Positions 1 to 9,348 of a DNA stretch of 64,000 nt are shown here, in pieces. The stretch comes from Legionella sp. (lineage in GTDB: Bacteria > Pseudomonadota > Gammaproteobacteria > Legionellales > Legionellaceae): positions 1 through 64,000 of the forward strand of contig JARLJR010000024.1 of NCBI GenBank assembly GCA_031291095.1. Reading direction: 5' to 3'. Position numbers and translations under genes: made by a program. Each line of letters opens with the position of its first letter. Position 1 is the first letter of the stretch. The notes beneath the pieces were generated by a model that was given only the letters and a program-made list of their open reading frames with translations, had not been told where the DNA came from and made no database searches.

Positions 1-2
1 AG

Positions 3-98
3 TTCATTCATGAATTCATCGAAGACATTGCCCTCTTTGCTCTCAAAGAGACTAAAGTTAAATCTCCTGGAGGGACTGCACCAGGAGATTGCTTTTAA
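3..98 (+). CDS. 3' end of an unidentified gene (partial)
   Basis: One frame stays open from the window edge for 31 codons and stops at 96-98. The peptide begins with an amphipathic acidic helix (FIHEFIEDIALFALKE) and ends in a short Gly/Pro tail. No family can be assigned from so short a piece. The stop lies at the foot of a strong hairpin, as expected for a gene ending at its own terminator. A second frame is also open across this stretch, so the assignment is tentative. Confidence 0.3.
   Translation, partial: FIHEFIEDIALFALKETKVKSPGGTAPGDCF
61..96 (+). terminator. Rho-independent terminator-like hairpin
   Basis: A perfect 10-bp inverted repeat (AATCTCCTGG at 61-70, CCAGGAGATT at 81-90) with a 10-nt loop is followed by GCTTTT. 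It would end transcription entering from the left edge. It overlaps the last codons of the partial open frame. Confidence 0.55.
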
Positions 99-179
99 TG
101 CTTTTTGTGTTCTGAGTCCTTAGCTTGACGGCTATGGGCTTCACCGCCCAGCTACATTTTACTCAGGAGGACGTGCTTT

Positions 180-1388
180 TTAATGTGTAACTCGTCTAAC
201 CTTTGCCACATCATAAATCGTAATCGGGTCTTGAATCCCTTTGACTTTAACACGCAAATGTCCATTTGTTTCAATGTCTTGGCCAACTTCAGAATAAGTA
301 GCCTCTGAAATTAAAATTTGCCCCCCAAGGCTTAATCCCTGGATGCGAGAAGATAAATTAACAGAAGAACCTATGGCGCTATATTGCATGCGTTTTTTAG
401 AACCAATGTTACCTACTATGGCATTTCCTGTATTAATACCAATACCCATATCCAATTGGGGTAGATTTTTTTGCGCATTTTCTCGATTAAATTTTTTAAG
501 TTCTTTTTGCATATCCAAGGCACAATCTACTGCACGTAAAGAATCATTTTCTGTCGTGTATGGCGCACCGAAGAGTACCATAATTGCATCGCCAATAAAG
601 GCATCTACGGTGCCCTTATGCTTCTCAATAACCCGTACCATCCGAGTAAAATACGCATTCAAAAGTGCGACGAGCTGATCGGCGGGGACTTTTTCTGATA
701 AGGGGGTAAAATTTCTTAAGTCACTAAATAGAATGGTAATTTTAGTTTCATTCCCGCCCAATTTATGTTGTGTTGGGGAAGCTAAAATGGTGTTTACCAC
801 ATCATCAGACATATAAAAACTGAAGGTTTTGCGAATTAAATCATTACGTATTTCTAATTGTTTTCTAATTTTATGTAATACATGATTTGAATAACGTAAA
901 GAAAGCTCATCTTTAGCGATATTGGCCAGGTTTATCAACAACTCAAGTTGCTCGGGCTTAAGCTCTTTAGGAATTGTATCCGCCAAGCAAAAAGTCCCAA
1001 CATTATAACCATCAGGAGAGGTAAGAGGTACACCTGCATAAAACCGAATAAAAGGTGAGTTTTGTACAAAAGGATTGTTTACAAATCGCTGATCCAGGGT
1101 CAAATCTTGAATAATTAAGGGTTCATTTTTTTTTATTGTCTCATTGCAAAAGGCGATTTCTCTTGGGGTCTCTTTCTCTTTTAAACCATGCAATGATTTA
1201 AACCACAGTCTTTTTTCATCTAAAAAAGCAATATAACAAATGGGGGCTTTCAATAAATCAACGGCTAAACGCACTAAGCGATCATATCCTTCTTCACTAT
1301 GGGTATCCATGATTTGCAAAGCATTCAAGGCATTGACTCTTTGTTGCTCTAGTTGGTCACTGCTTAATGATTTTTTTGCCATAGCCAT
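180..1388 (-). CDS. GAF domain-containing class III adenylate/guanylate cyclase
   Basis: Predicted to make a cyclic nucleotide (most likely cAMP) in response to a signal sensed by an N-terminal GAF domain. Numbered from the GTG at 1397, GAF covers about residues 20-165 and the class III cyclase domain about 215-400. Both metal-binding aspartates are visible (D226 in FSDLRNFT, D270 in IGDAIMVLFG), as are the transition-state pair N347 and R351 and a substrate lysine at 334/335. The usual purine-recognising Asp of the YxxxGD motif is Ser344, as in class IIIb-type enzymes. The chosen start is the ATG at 1388, which has GGAG 8 nt upstream; the GTG at 1397 has no such site. There is no membrane segment, so it should be cytosolic. 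It is monocistronic. Legionella genomes typically carry several class III cyclases. Confidence 0.85.
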   Translation of the reverse strand: MAMAKKSLSSDQLEQQRVNALNALQIMDTHSEEGYDRLVRLAVDLLKAPICYIAFLDEKRLWFKSLHGLKEKETPREIAFCNETIKKNEPLIIQDLTLDQRFVNNPFVQNSPFIRFYAGVPLTSPDGYNVGTFCLADTIPKELKPEQLELLINLANIAKDELSLRYSNHVLHKIRKQLEIRNDLIRKTFSFYMSDDVVNTILASPTQHKLGGNETKITILFSDLRNFTPLSEKVPADQLVALLNAYFTRMVRVIEKHKGTVDAFIGDAIMVLFGAPYTTENDSLRAVDCALDMQKELKKFNRENAQKNLPQLDMGIGINTGNAIVGNIGSKKRMQYSAIGSSVNLSSRIQGLSLGGQILISEATYSEVGQDIETNGHLRVKVKGIQDPITIYDVAKVRRVTH

Positions 1389-1483
1389 GTTAATCACTCC
1401 ATTACCTCACGCCCTTTAATCAAGTATAGACCATCAAAATTTATCAACTATACTTAGTGTAAGTTCGGAATAGAGCGAAAAAA

Positions 1484-1792
1484 ATGTTTGGCTGGCATAC
1501 GCAACGACAAAAAGAAAGTGTTTCATTTAAGCTCAATGAAACACTAAAAATTGTTTTGCAAAACAATAAGCAACCCTTTGCCTCTCATTTAAGCCTCATG
1601 CAAGAAAATAGTAAATTAATTGATATTTCAATATCATTGGATAATTATAAAACGCTAAAAAATGAATTGCTTAAACCGGAATGTACAAATGATTCATTAT
1701 TATCCCTATTGCATCACTTGAATCTGACAAAATTTGCCTCTGAAGTAAAAAATGAACTACAGAATTTTTCGTCAGGCCCTACATGCTCATGA
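1484..1792 (+). CDS. Small hypothetical protein (102 aa)
   Basis: Not recognised. The ORF codes for a soluble, Asn/Leu-rich helical protein with no signal peptide or membrane segment. It is divergent from the cyclase gene, with about 95 bp between starts, and is followed by a palindromic repeat. The ribosome binding site is weak (GAG then an A-rich spacer). The internal leucine pattern suggests a folded helical protein rather than chance translation. It could be lineage-specific. Confidence 0.5.
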   Translation: MFGWHTQRQKESVSFKLNETLKIVLQNNKQPFASHLSLMQENSKLIDISISLDNYKTLKNELLKPECTNDSLLSLLHHLNLTKFASEVKNELQNFSSGPTCS

Positions 1793-1866
1793 AATTTCTC
1801 GATTACTCTACTTATAACCGAGCCATTACGTAATGCAAAGTAAACCAAGAATTCAAAGCACGGAAC

Positions 1867-2027
1867 CCTGGGTTGCTTCACTTCGTTCGCAATGACGGAA
1901 AATTTAAATTGAGCGTTAATGCCCTGGATTAATTTATCCCGCGTCATTGCGAAGAATGTAGTGATGAAGCAACCCAGGAGTGCAAAACACAGAACCCTAG
2001 GGTGCGTCACTTAGTTCGCAATCACGA
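1867..2027. repeat. Palindromic intergenic repeat, family A (CGTCATTGCGAA type)
   Basis: Imperfect inverted repeat. The left arm at about 1867-1897 reads CCTGGGTTGCTTCACTTCG on to AATGACG; the right arm at 1942-1978 starts CGTCATTGCGAAG and ends CAACCCAGG. A degenerate half copy follows at about 1989-2027. Related elements lie at 17912-18065 and 29560-29624. It has no coding content. Confidence 0.7.
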
Positions 2028-2030
2028 GGC

Positions 2031-2861
2031 TTACATTGGGTAATCTGGGCCGCTGCTATACTCTTCAGTATCGGTCGCATCTTCTGTCCGCGCCGAGGTT
2101 TCAGATTTATATTGCTCTTTAAAGCCAGAAAATTTATCTTTATTTCTCTGCTCTTCAGATTTACCAAAATTTGCGAAAAAATCGCGGATACTCACAAGAA
2201 TATTTGTTAATCCTGCAAGGATTTTCGATATAACGCCTTTACTTTCAGTGGGTGCCTCTTTGATAAGTTTTGACTCTTTAGCGCTATCCAAAACCGTATC
2301 AATACATCCCACCAATACAGGAAAAGCCCCGCCTATAATTTCATATTCGTCTGCATTTTCTTTTGCTTTAACCAGTGATGCTTCAATTTTATTCAATTGG
2401 CTTAAAGCCGAATTAATAGCCCCAATCATTTTACCCGCATCATCTAATAGCAAATGATCTTGGCTAAGTCTGCTGGCATTATCGCCACAATAGCGAGTGA
2501 AATCGGTACCTGCTTTAATATAAGGTTGATCTCGATTCTCAATACCAACGCCCTGCTCATCATATTCTTGAATCGTATAAGCTTTCTCTAAAAACTCCGA
2601 AGGCTTCTTACTGTAATCTGCAGTAGAATTAGGGTTTACTTGATACAATTCTGCCGTAGCGTACCCAGCATCGAGGATTTTATAAAGTTCTTTTTTCAAA
2701 TCCATAAGATGCGCACGTGATGAATCGATATATGATTGAATTTGTTTTTTATTTTTTTCAACATCATTTCTATCAATCATTTGAATCGGATTATCCGCAT
2801 CCTGTTGCATCAGCGATTTAAGATGATCGGGTAGAGTAACTTTATCTCTATTAACACGCAT
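2031..2861 (-). CDS. Hypothetical protein (276 aa), possible Dot/Icm substrate
   Basis: Not recognised. It is a mostly helical, highly charged soluble protein. Residues 30-70 and 145-175 have heptad-like leucine spacing, and a hydrophobic stretch lies near residues 215-230 (ILAGLTNILVSIRDFF). The C-terminus is rich in Glu, Asp, Ser and Thr (ATDTEEYSSGPDYPM). That composition resembles the Glu/small-residue tail common in Dot/Icm effectors, which is an inference only. The start is supported by AGGG 7 nt upstream of the ATG. It stands alone, divergent from the aminopeptidase gene, and its stop abuts a palindromic repeat. Confidence 0.6.
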   Translation of the reverse strand: MRVNRDKVTLPDHLKSLMQQDADNPIQMIDRNDVEKNKKQIQSYIDSSRAHLMDLKKELYKILDAGYATAELYQVNPNSTADYSKKPSEFLEKAYTIQEYDEQGVGIENRDQPYIKAGTDFTRYCGDNASRLSQDHLLLDDAGKMIGAINSALSQLNKIEASLVKAKENADEYEIIGGAFPVLVGCIDTVLDSAKESKLIKEAPTESKGVISKILAGLTNILVSIRDFFANFGKSEEQRNKDKFSGFKEQYKSETSARTEDATDTEEYSSGPDYPM

Positions 2862-3044
2862 ATTTTTGCCCTAAATAAACACAATATTGACTATATTTTA
2901 CCACAACCAAGTACAATTAGCATCATATTTTTTCAACTGCTCCTCCCAATTCCCTAGGTTTAAAAACTATTTGAAACAGTTGCAATAAATAGATTGATCT
3001 TATATTGTGTCATCGGGATTAAATGTAACTAAAAAGGAGTTGTT

Positions 3045-5759
3045 ATGCCCAAGCTAAGTGACTATAAGATATTGGATTTTATTACCCCCAGTGTTTCCCT
3101 GACGTTTAATCTGACCAAAGAGCCTGTACAAACAAAAGCACTGCTCGTAGTTGAACGAAATCCGAATTCCTCATCTAAGGTCACTGACCTCCATCTAAAT
3201 TGTGAAAATATAAAATTAATCAGCCTTACGTTAAGTGGAAGACAACTACAACCCGGTGAGTACGAGTTAAAAGACAATGTATTAACCATTAAAAACGTGC
3301 CTCAAGAAGGCCCTTTTTATATTGAAGCCGTTTCTGAGTTAGGTCAAAACACGGACTTGTTTGGTTTATATAAAACCGAGGGTACGGTCTTAGTGAAAGC
3401 AGAAACCGAAGGCTTACGCCGTGTATTCCCCTGCATCGACAGGCCTGATAATTTAGTAGACTACGTTACCACCATCATCGCAAATAAAAATCAATATCCA
3501 ACCCTGCTCGCGAATGGAGTCCTTACAGGACAACGCACTTATGATGACGGCGTCCATTCAACTACCTGGAATGATCCGATAGCCAAACCCAGTTATCTTT
3601 TTGCCATGGTTGCAGGTGATCTAGCATGTTCTGCCACCTCATATAAAACGATGCAAGGCCAAGAAATACCCATTGAGTTTTATCTCCCCAAAAGCGATAT
3701 TGAAAAATGTGACTTCGCTAAAGACGTGTTAAAAGGTGCGATGAAATATGATGAAGATCGTTTTAATTTAGAGCCCCCCGCAACGACACTTAAAGTGGCT
3801 GGCGTAAATAAATATGCCTCTGGGGCATCAGAAACTGCAAACTTAATTTTATTTAATACTGCAAATTTATTAGCTACTCAAGCAAGTAGAACCGATACCG
3901 ATTTCATCCGCGTTCTTGACGTGGTAGCACATGAATATTTCCATACCTGGACCGGTAATTTGGTGACCATTCGTGACTGGTTTAATCTCTCATATAAAGA
4001 GGGACTAACTACACTAAGAGCATCTTTATTCTTAGAGCATTGTCTAGGGGTGGATTTAGACCGTATGTTTGATGGAAGAAGCCTTGATGAACGCGCCCCA
4101 AGGCCTGAGTCATACACTGAAGTACGAAGTTTATACACCACCGCAGCCTACGAAAAAGGTGCAGAAATTTTCCGTATGATCATGAATGCCATGGGCGAAA
4201 AGACATTTAATAAATGCTTGTCTGTTTTTTTGAAAAAAAACAAGGGTAAAGCCATCACACTAGAAAACATCATTGACTCCTTAAGTAGTCAATCTGGTGT
4301 TGAATTGCGTCCCTTTTTAAACTGGTTCTCCGCTGCCGGCACGCCAAAGGTTACGGTAACCGATGAATACAACCCAGAAACAAAAACTTATAAAATAAAA
4401 TGCGTCACTCATGATGGCAAAGACCGTCCAATTCCAGTGACTCTCATGCTATTCAACAAAAATGGAACCCCAATTTCCCAAGAAGATGTACTTATGCTGG
4501 ATAAACCCGAAATGGAGTTTGAATATCCCAATATTCATGAACGCCCCACACCTTCATTACTACGTGGATTTTCAGCACCAATACACTTGGAATATGAATA
4601 CAGTGACGCGCAACTACTTTTGCTAATGCAATATGATGGGGATATTTATAATAAGTGTAAAGCAGTAAAAATGCTTATTACCCATATGGTCCAGGATTAT
4701 TGTGCGGGCAAGGAACTTGAATTTAGCTCCGACTTCATTGTCGCCTACATGAACTTATTACTCAATAACCAACAAAAAACTTGGGTTTTAGCTGAGTTGT
4801 TGGCACTGCCATCAGAAGAGGCATTGATTGCCAGTTTACCTAATGCTGATTTTGAAAAAATTTCCGAAGCACGTCGATTGATTCAAAAAGAACTTGGAAT
4901 GTCTTTAAAATCTGATTTGCAAGGAATGATTCACGAGCTCAATGCGCCCGCTAAAGCAGATGCCCCTTTTGATATTAATGCGGCGGGTAATCGTCGTCTT
5001 AAATCAGTGTGCTATTCTTATTTACTGGCAACCGATCCTGAGGCATCACAACACGCATTAATTAATCAGTTTAATGACGCGTTAGGTAAGAATATGACCG
5101 AAACTGTTTCGGCATTAAGCTTGTTAGTTAACATCAATTGCAGCCAACTGAACCAGTTATTAGAACATTTCTATACTTATTGGAAACACGATATTGATGC
5201 AATTAACTATTGGTTTAATTTGCAAGCGGCAGCTCATTCAACAACAGTGGTAAGTCGAGTAGCAGATCTTTTAAAACATGAGGCCTTTGATATCACAAAC
5301 CCTAATAAAGTAAATGCATTATTAGGCGTATTTATCAAAAATCCATATGGTTTCCATAATGCCTCGGGCGCAGGCTATGAATTAGTCGCGTCAACTATTT
5401 TAAAATTGGAGCAATTTAACCCAAGCTTAGCCGCAAATCTCACTGAAAAATTTAATAGCTGGATGAAGGTAGAGCCCAAACGCCAGAAATTAATGCTCGA
5501 TTGCTTGTCTCATATTTATGAAAAAGCATCTACTGAAGATGTGAGAAACATGGCAAAAAAGGAATTAGAGAAGGCTAACGTTACATTACCTTCTCCAAAA
5601 CCTCGCCTTATTATTGATCCGCAACGAATTATTTGGGACTTTTTTGCAGATGAGACTTCTCCTCGGGCCCAAAGAAGTCCTAGAGATGAACCTAGCCCAC
5701 CAGAGCAAGATGCGTCGGGGCTGTTCGATGATATATTGAATGGTGGGAATACCTTATAG
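3045..5759 (+). CDS. pepN: M1 family aminopeptidase N-like metallopeptidase
   Basis: Zinc aminopeptidase of family M1, predicted to remove N-terminal residues from peptides in the cytoplasm. The zinc site is complete: H296-E297-Y-F-H300 with E319 in FNLSYKEGL. The catalytic Tyr (AAYEKGAE) is Y369. The exopeptidase motif, GAMEN in E. coli PepN, reads GASET at residues 260-264, so the N-terminus-binding Glu263 is kept but Met and Asn are lost. The length (904 aa) is close to E. coli PepN (870), with an added Pro/Arg/Asp-rich tail from about residue 870. AGGAG precedes the ATG. It looks like a divergent paralogue rather than the housekeeping enzyme, so its specificity may differ. Confidence 0.85.
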   Translation: MPKLSDYKILDFITPSVSLTFNLTKEPVQTKALLVVERNPNSSSKVTDLHLNCENIKLISLTLSGRQLQPGEYELKDNVLTIKNVPQEGPFYIEAVSELGQNTDLFGLYKTEGTVLVKAETEGLRRVFPCIDRPDNLVDYVTTIIANKNQYPTLLANGVLTGQRTYDDGVHSTTWNDPIAKPSYLFAMVAGDLACSATSYKTMQGQEIPIEFYLPKSDIEKCDFAKDVLKGAMKYDEDRFNLEPPATTLKVAGVNKYASGASETANLILFNTANLLATQASRTDTDFIRVLDVVAHEYFHTWTGNLVTIRDWFNLSYKEGLTTLRASLFLEHCLGVDLDRMFDGRSLDERAPRPESYTEVRSLYTTAAYEKGAEIFRMIMNAMGEKTFNKCLSVFLKKNKGKAITLENIIDSLSSQSGVELRPFLNWFSAAGTPKVTVTDEYNPETKTYKIKCVTHDGKDRPIPVTLMLFNKNGTPISQEDVLMLDKPEMEFEYPNIHERPTPSLLRGFSAPIHLEYEYSDAQLLLLMQYDGDIYNKCKAVKMLITHMVQDYCAGKELEFSSDFIVAYMNLLLNNQQKTWVLAELLALPSEEALIASLPNADFEKISEARRLIQKELGMSLKSDLQGMIHELNAPAKADAPFDINAAGNRRLKSVCYSYLLATDPEASQHALINQFNDALGKNMTETVSALSLLVNINCSQLNQLLEHFYTYWKHDIDAINYWFNLQAAAHSTTVVSRVADLLKHEAFDITNPNKVNALLGVFIKNPYGFHNASGAGYELVASTILKLEQFNPSLAANLTEKFNSWMKVEPKRQKLMLDCLSHIYEKASTEDVRNMAKKELEKANVTLPSPKPRLIIDPQRIIWDFFADETSPRAQRSPRDEPSPPEQDASGLFDDILNGGNTL

Positions 5760-5763
5760 AAAC

Positions 5764-5791
5764 GTAGGCTGAGCTTTTCAGCCCAGCCTAC
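5764..5791. terminator. Bidirectional hairpin between convergent genes (family B repeat)
   Basis: Arms of 12 bp (GTAGGCTGAGCT / AGCCCAGCCTAC, one mismatch) surround a 4-nt loop, between the convergent ends of the aminopeptidase and hpt genes. A near-identical hairpin is at 56266-56297, so this is a dispersed element serving as a terminator. Confidence 0.6.
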
Positions 5792-5810
5792 ATCAAGGCA
5801 ATCAGGCTAC

Positions 5811-6371
5811 TTATTCATGATCCGGATGAACAACGAAAATCCCCGGTGCATTGCGTAAATACTCGTTATAATCCATTCCATAACCAAAAATGAAATGATC
5901 TTCTATTTGCAACCCAACAAAATCAGCTGCTTGCAAACCATTTTCAACACGCTTAGAGTATTTATCAACCAGTACAGCACTGTATACTTTCTTTGCACCT
6001 AATTGATTAATTTCATCAATAATAGCAGCAAGAGTGATGCCCCCATCAAGAATGTCATCAACCACCAAAACCGTTCTTCCAGCTAAATTAACTGATGGTT
6101 TTACTTTCCAATGAATATCACCACCAACGGTTGCGCCGCGGTAACGCGTTGCATGAACATAATCTACTTCTAAAGGAAAATCCAAACGAGGAAGCAAGTT
6201 GCCTAAAAGAACCAGTCCGCCAACCATAACACATAACAATACAGGGTTTTCATCCTGCAATTCCTTATGAATGTTAATCGCCATTCGATCTAAAGCTGCT
6301 TCAACTTCATTGGTTGTAAACAAGCAAGTAGATTTTTCATATACTTCTTTAATTTTACTAGGAATAGTCAT
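5811..6371 (-). CDS. hpt: Hypoxanthine-guanine phosphoribosyltransferase
   Basis: Purine salvage enzyme joining hypoxanthine or guanine to PRPP to give IMP or GMP in the cytosol. The PRPP-binding loop is clear ([14 protein letters not shown], about residues 100-113), and the hood/purine-binding part near residues 130-160 ([18 protein letters not shown]) is intact. The 186-aa length is normal for bacterial type I PRTases. A purine-rich GAGAGAA precedes the ATG. It lies 34 bp downstream of the DUF1820 gene on the same strand, so the two may be cotranscribed. Confidence 0.9.
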   Translation of the reverse strand: MTIPSKIKEVYEKSTCLFTTNEVEAALDRMAINIHKELQDENPVLLCVMVGGLVLLGNLLPRLDFPLEVDYVHATRYRGATVGGDIHWKVKPSVNLAGRTVLVVDDILDGGITLAAIIDEINQLGAKKVYSAVLVDKYSKRVENGLQAADFVGLQIEDHFIFGYGMDYNEYLRNAPGIFVVHPDHE

Positions 6372-6405
6372 TTATGTGTTCTCTCGGTAAATATAGGGTT
6401 ATGTA

Positions 6406-6732
6406 TTACTCTTTATTTTTTCCTTTCCCAGGAAATGGACTGACGGTACTACCATAGGCAGGATTATCCTTAACTTTAGCTATTCCTTGTTTCTCTACTT
6501 CATCAATGCGATAAACCGATGGCATGGGGATAAACGTACGTTTCACACCATTAAATTCCAACTTTAAGCGCTCTTCAGAAGGATCAACAACTAATGTGGT
6601 CTGTTCGCCAAATACCAGCTCCTCTACTTCAAGAAAGCCAAATAAATCACTTTCTTTAATAGATCGCGCATATATTTCATAAATTGCCTCTTGATTAGCA
6701 AAAGTAATTCTGAATAAAGTTTTCTTCTTCAT
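6406..6732 (-). CDS. DUF1820 family protein
   Basis: Small conserved gammaproteobacterial protein of unknown function. The family is recognised from its well-conserved strings: RITFANQEAIYEIYAR near the N-terminus, EVEELVFGE, DPSEERLKLEF, GVKRTFIPM and RIDEVEKQG. It is 108 aa, soluble, without signal or membrane segments, and ends in a short basic Gly/Lys tail. It sits directly upstream of hpt on the same strand with a short gap, a probable two-gene unit. Confidence 0.85.
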   Translation of the reverse strand: MKKKTLFRITFANQEAIYEIYARSIKESDLFGFLEVEELVFGEQTTLVVDPSEERLKLEFNGVKRTFIPMPSVYRIDEVEKQGIAKVKDNPAYGSTVSPFPGKGKNKE

Positions 6733-6816
6733 AAAATTAGCCTGTTCTGAACGCAGGGCGAATTATACAAAAATACGAGTGTTTTGGGTATAGATAATCT
6801 ACCTATCTGCTACTTT

Positions 6817-7569
6817 TCACTTTGTCGAAGTCAAAGTAGCTGGTTGTAGTGGTGATTGATAATCATTAATTGGTTGTGATAGGGGCCTTAGCGTTAAGGA
6901 GGGATGTATTACTTGATACTTTTGCGCGATATAACAATAAAAACCAGAGGGATAAGGCCAGAGCATCTTACCAATTTCATCTAAAAAAGTTAACTTTTTA
7001 ATCAATGTGGCACTATTTACAGGAGGTATATAACAAAAATTACTTAATGAAACCTGCCTGTAGCCTCTTTGAATGAACATGCGATTTAAATTTAAGGGAG
7101 TCCGCATTTTTATATTATGGTCGCTATAGCAATTCAATAAACCACACTTTATGGCACCACCCCATAAGCTCCAGGGGTTAATGCAGAGCAAAATAACATG
7201 CCCCATAGGTTTTAACACCCGATCAATCTCATCAATTAAACTGGAGCTCGTATTAAACGGTTCCAAGCTTAATGGAGCAACAACACAATCAATGCTATTC
7301 GCATTAAATGGCAAATGATTTAACTCACTTTCAATGTGAACTTGATGAGATAAGGCAAACGGTGAAACAATCCATTTGTGTTCAAAACCCAGTTTTTTTA
7401 ACCAAAAATTCTCACCACAATTCCCCAGCTGGATTAGGGTGTCACCATAAACAGGCAGGCTAGTTGCTTCCAAATTAATAGAGAACTCATGCGCAGCAAA
7501 AAGACCAAGAGGTGATTGAAACCATTTATTCAATGCTCGATAGTATTTTTTTTGCTGTTTAATCAACAA
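6817..7569 (-). CDS. SAM-dependent methyltransferase (type 11-like)
   Basis: Predicted class I methyltransferase of unknown substrate. The fold is suggested by a degenerate SAM loop (IQLGNCGENFW), an acidic strand-end (HIESELNHLPF), the segment NSIDCVVAPLSLE, and the post-motif helix-strand DEIDRVLKPMGHVILLCINP, all typical of methyltransferase 11. The length is 250 aa with no membrane segment. The open frame starts at a TTG with AAGG upstream and no better ATG nearby, so the start is uncertain. It is divergent from pilB. Confidence 0.75.
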   Translation of the reverse strand: MLIKQQKKYYRALNKWFQSPLGLFAAHEFSINLEATSLPVYGDTLIQLGNCGENFWLKKLGFEHKWIVSPFALSHQVHIESELNHLPFNANSIDCVVAPLSLEPFNTSSSLIDEIDRVLKPMGHVILLCINPWSLWGGAIKCGLLNCYSDHNIKMRTPLNLNRMFIQRGYRQVSLSNFCYIPPVNSATLIKKLTFLDEIGKMLWPYPSGFYCYIAQKYQVIHPSLTLRPLSQPINDYQSPLQPATLTSTK

Positions 7570-7680
7570 AGTTATGCCTTTTAAAAAGGTTAATCCTCAA
7601 TTAAACTACAATACAACGAGTTTCACCCGCAAACAATCCATTTTCCTTTTTTATATAGAAAAATGGTTAGGAATAAATTA

Positions 7681-9345
7681 ATGGAATTTAATAGAACAGG
7701 ACAACAATTTGCCTTGGAACAGGTTTTAGGTAAAGCACAAACATCCATCTATTCGGAGCAAGCCGCTAAAGAAAAAATGCCACTCACTCAATATCTTATA
7801 AAAAATAATATTTTATCTGCCGCAGCCATTGCACATACCTCAGCTCAAAGCTTTGGGGTTCCAATGCTGGATCTAGACAGTATTGAGATCAGTACCCTGC
7901 CCTTATCACTGGTGGATGAAAAATTGATGCTTCGCCATTCCATGATGCCTCTATTTTGCCGTGGAACCCATTTGTACTTGGCAGCCGAAGATCCCGGTGA
8001 TCATAATGCCTTAAAAGAAATTCAATTTCATACCGGTTTGAATACCCATGCGATTGCAGTAGAGGCGAATAAATTGACTGCTTTGTTCACCCATTTATTA
8101 AACCTTAAGCATCATCAGGAATTGTCTGCATTCGATACCCCGACTCATCATGACGAACAGTATGAATTTACGATTAATCCAATGGATAGCGATGATACCC
8201 CTATTGTAAAATTTGTTAATCAAATCCTCTTTAAAGCCATTCAGCAAGGTGCTTCTGACATCCATTTTGAGCCCTTTGAAAAAGAATATCGTATTCGCTA
8301 CCGACATGATGGCATTTTACATGAGGTAGCAAGTCCACCAGTCAATTTATCTGCACGAATTACTGCACGGATTAAAATAATGGCGAAATTAGACATTTCA
8401 GAACGACGTATACCCCAAGATGGTAGTTTTAAAATAAATCTACCTAATAAGCACCCCATTGATTTTCGGGTAAGCACCTGCCCTACCACAAACGGCGAAA
8501 AGGTCGTTATAAGAATATTGGATCTGGATACAGCAAAACTACACATTGAGGCCTTAGGATTTAATTCCAAACAACACGAATATTTTATGCGGGCAATAAA
8601 ACGTCCCCAAGGAATGATTTTGGTAACAGGCCCCACTGGTAGTGGGAAAACCGTAAGCCTGTATGCAGCCTTAAATCTGCTTAACACCCAAAAAGTTAAT
8701 ATATCTACCGCTGAAGATCCCGTTGAAATTAAAATCACCGGCATTAACCAAGTTAATATCAACCCCAAAGTAGGACTCAATTTCTCCAAGGTTTTACGCT
8801 CTTTTTTACGCCAAGACCCCGACATTATTATGGTTGGTGAAATTCGTGATTTAGAAACCGCTGAAATTGCAATTAAGGCAGCGCAAACCGGACATCTGGT
8901 CTTATCAACATTGCATACAAACAGCGCGGTAGAGTCCTTAACGCGTTTAATCAACATAGGTATTCCAAGCTTTAATATTGTGAGTTCAATAACCCTCATT
9001 ATTGCGCAACGTTTAGCGCGAAAACTTTGTGAACAATGCAAAACCCCGCGAACCGATCTTAATAAATCCAATTTATTAGCTTGGGGTCTTAATGAAACAG
9101 ACCAACTTTATAAAGCCGTAGGCTGTTCTCAATGTACTGAGGGATATCGAGGCAGGATAGGATTATTTGAAGTATTGCCTATGACAAACACGTTAACTGA
9201 ACTCATTATGGCAAGTGCCAATTCATTGGAGATTCTAAAAGCAGCCCAAAAAGAAGGTATGACCAGTATTTATCAATCAGGTATGGAAAAAGTAAAGCAA
9301 GGAATAACTACCCTAGAGGAGATCAATCGGGTAACCGTTGAGTAA
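7681..9345 (+). CDS. pilB: Type IV pilus assembly ATPase PilB
   Basis: Hexameric cytoplasmic motor that drives pilus extension. The N-terminal MshEN/GspE-N domain covers about residues 10-140. The ATPase core carries Walker A GPTGSGKT (about 317-324), Asp box LRQDPDIIMVGEIRD, and His box GHLVLSTLHTN. A tetracysteine zinc motif (CEQC then CSQC) follows near residues 450-480. The ATG at 7681 has AGGA 7 nt upstream; an in-frame ATG at 7663 has a weaker site. It is the first gene of pilB-pilC-pilD, with 3 bp to pilC. Confidence 0.95.
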   Translation: MEFNRTGQQFALEQVLGKAQTSIYSEQAAKEKMPLTQYLIKNNILSAAAIAHTSAQSFGVPMLDLDSIEISTLPLSLVDEKLMLRHSMMPLFCRGTHLYLAAEDPGDHNALKEIQFHTGLNTHAIAVEANKLTALFTHLLNLKHHQELSAFDTPTHHDEQYEFTINPMDSDDTPIVKFVNQILFKAIQQGASDIHFEPFEKEYRIRYRHDGILHEVASPPVNLSARITARIKIMAKLDISERRIPQDGSFKINLPNKHPIDFRVSTCPTTNGEKVVIRILDLDTAKLHIEALGFNSKQHEYFMRAIKRPQGMILVTGPTGSGKTVSLYAALNLLNTQKVNISTAEDPVEIKITGINQVNINPKVGLNFSKVLRSFLRQDPDIIMVGEIRDLETAEIAIKAAQTGHLVLSTLHTNSAVESLTRLINIGIPSFNIVSSITLIIAQRLARKLCEQCKTPRTDLNKSNLLAWGLNETDQLYKAVGCSQCTEGYRGRIGLFEVLPMTNTLTELIMASANSLEILKAAQKEGMTSIYQSGMEKVKQGITTLEEINRVTVE

Positions 9346-9348
9346 ATT

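Noticed and set aside
8298-9071. 257-codon minus-strand frame opposite pilB
   Set aside because: It lies wholly inside pilB, whose motifs are unambiguous, and its own translation resembles no protein.
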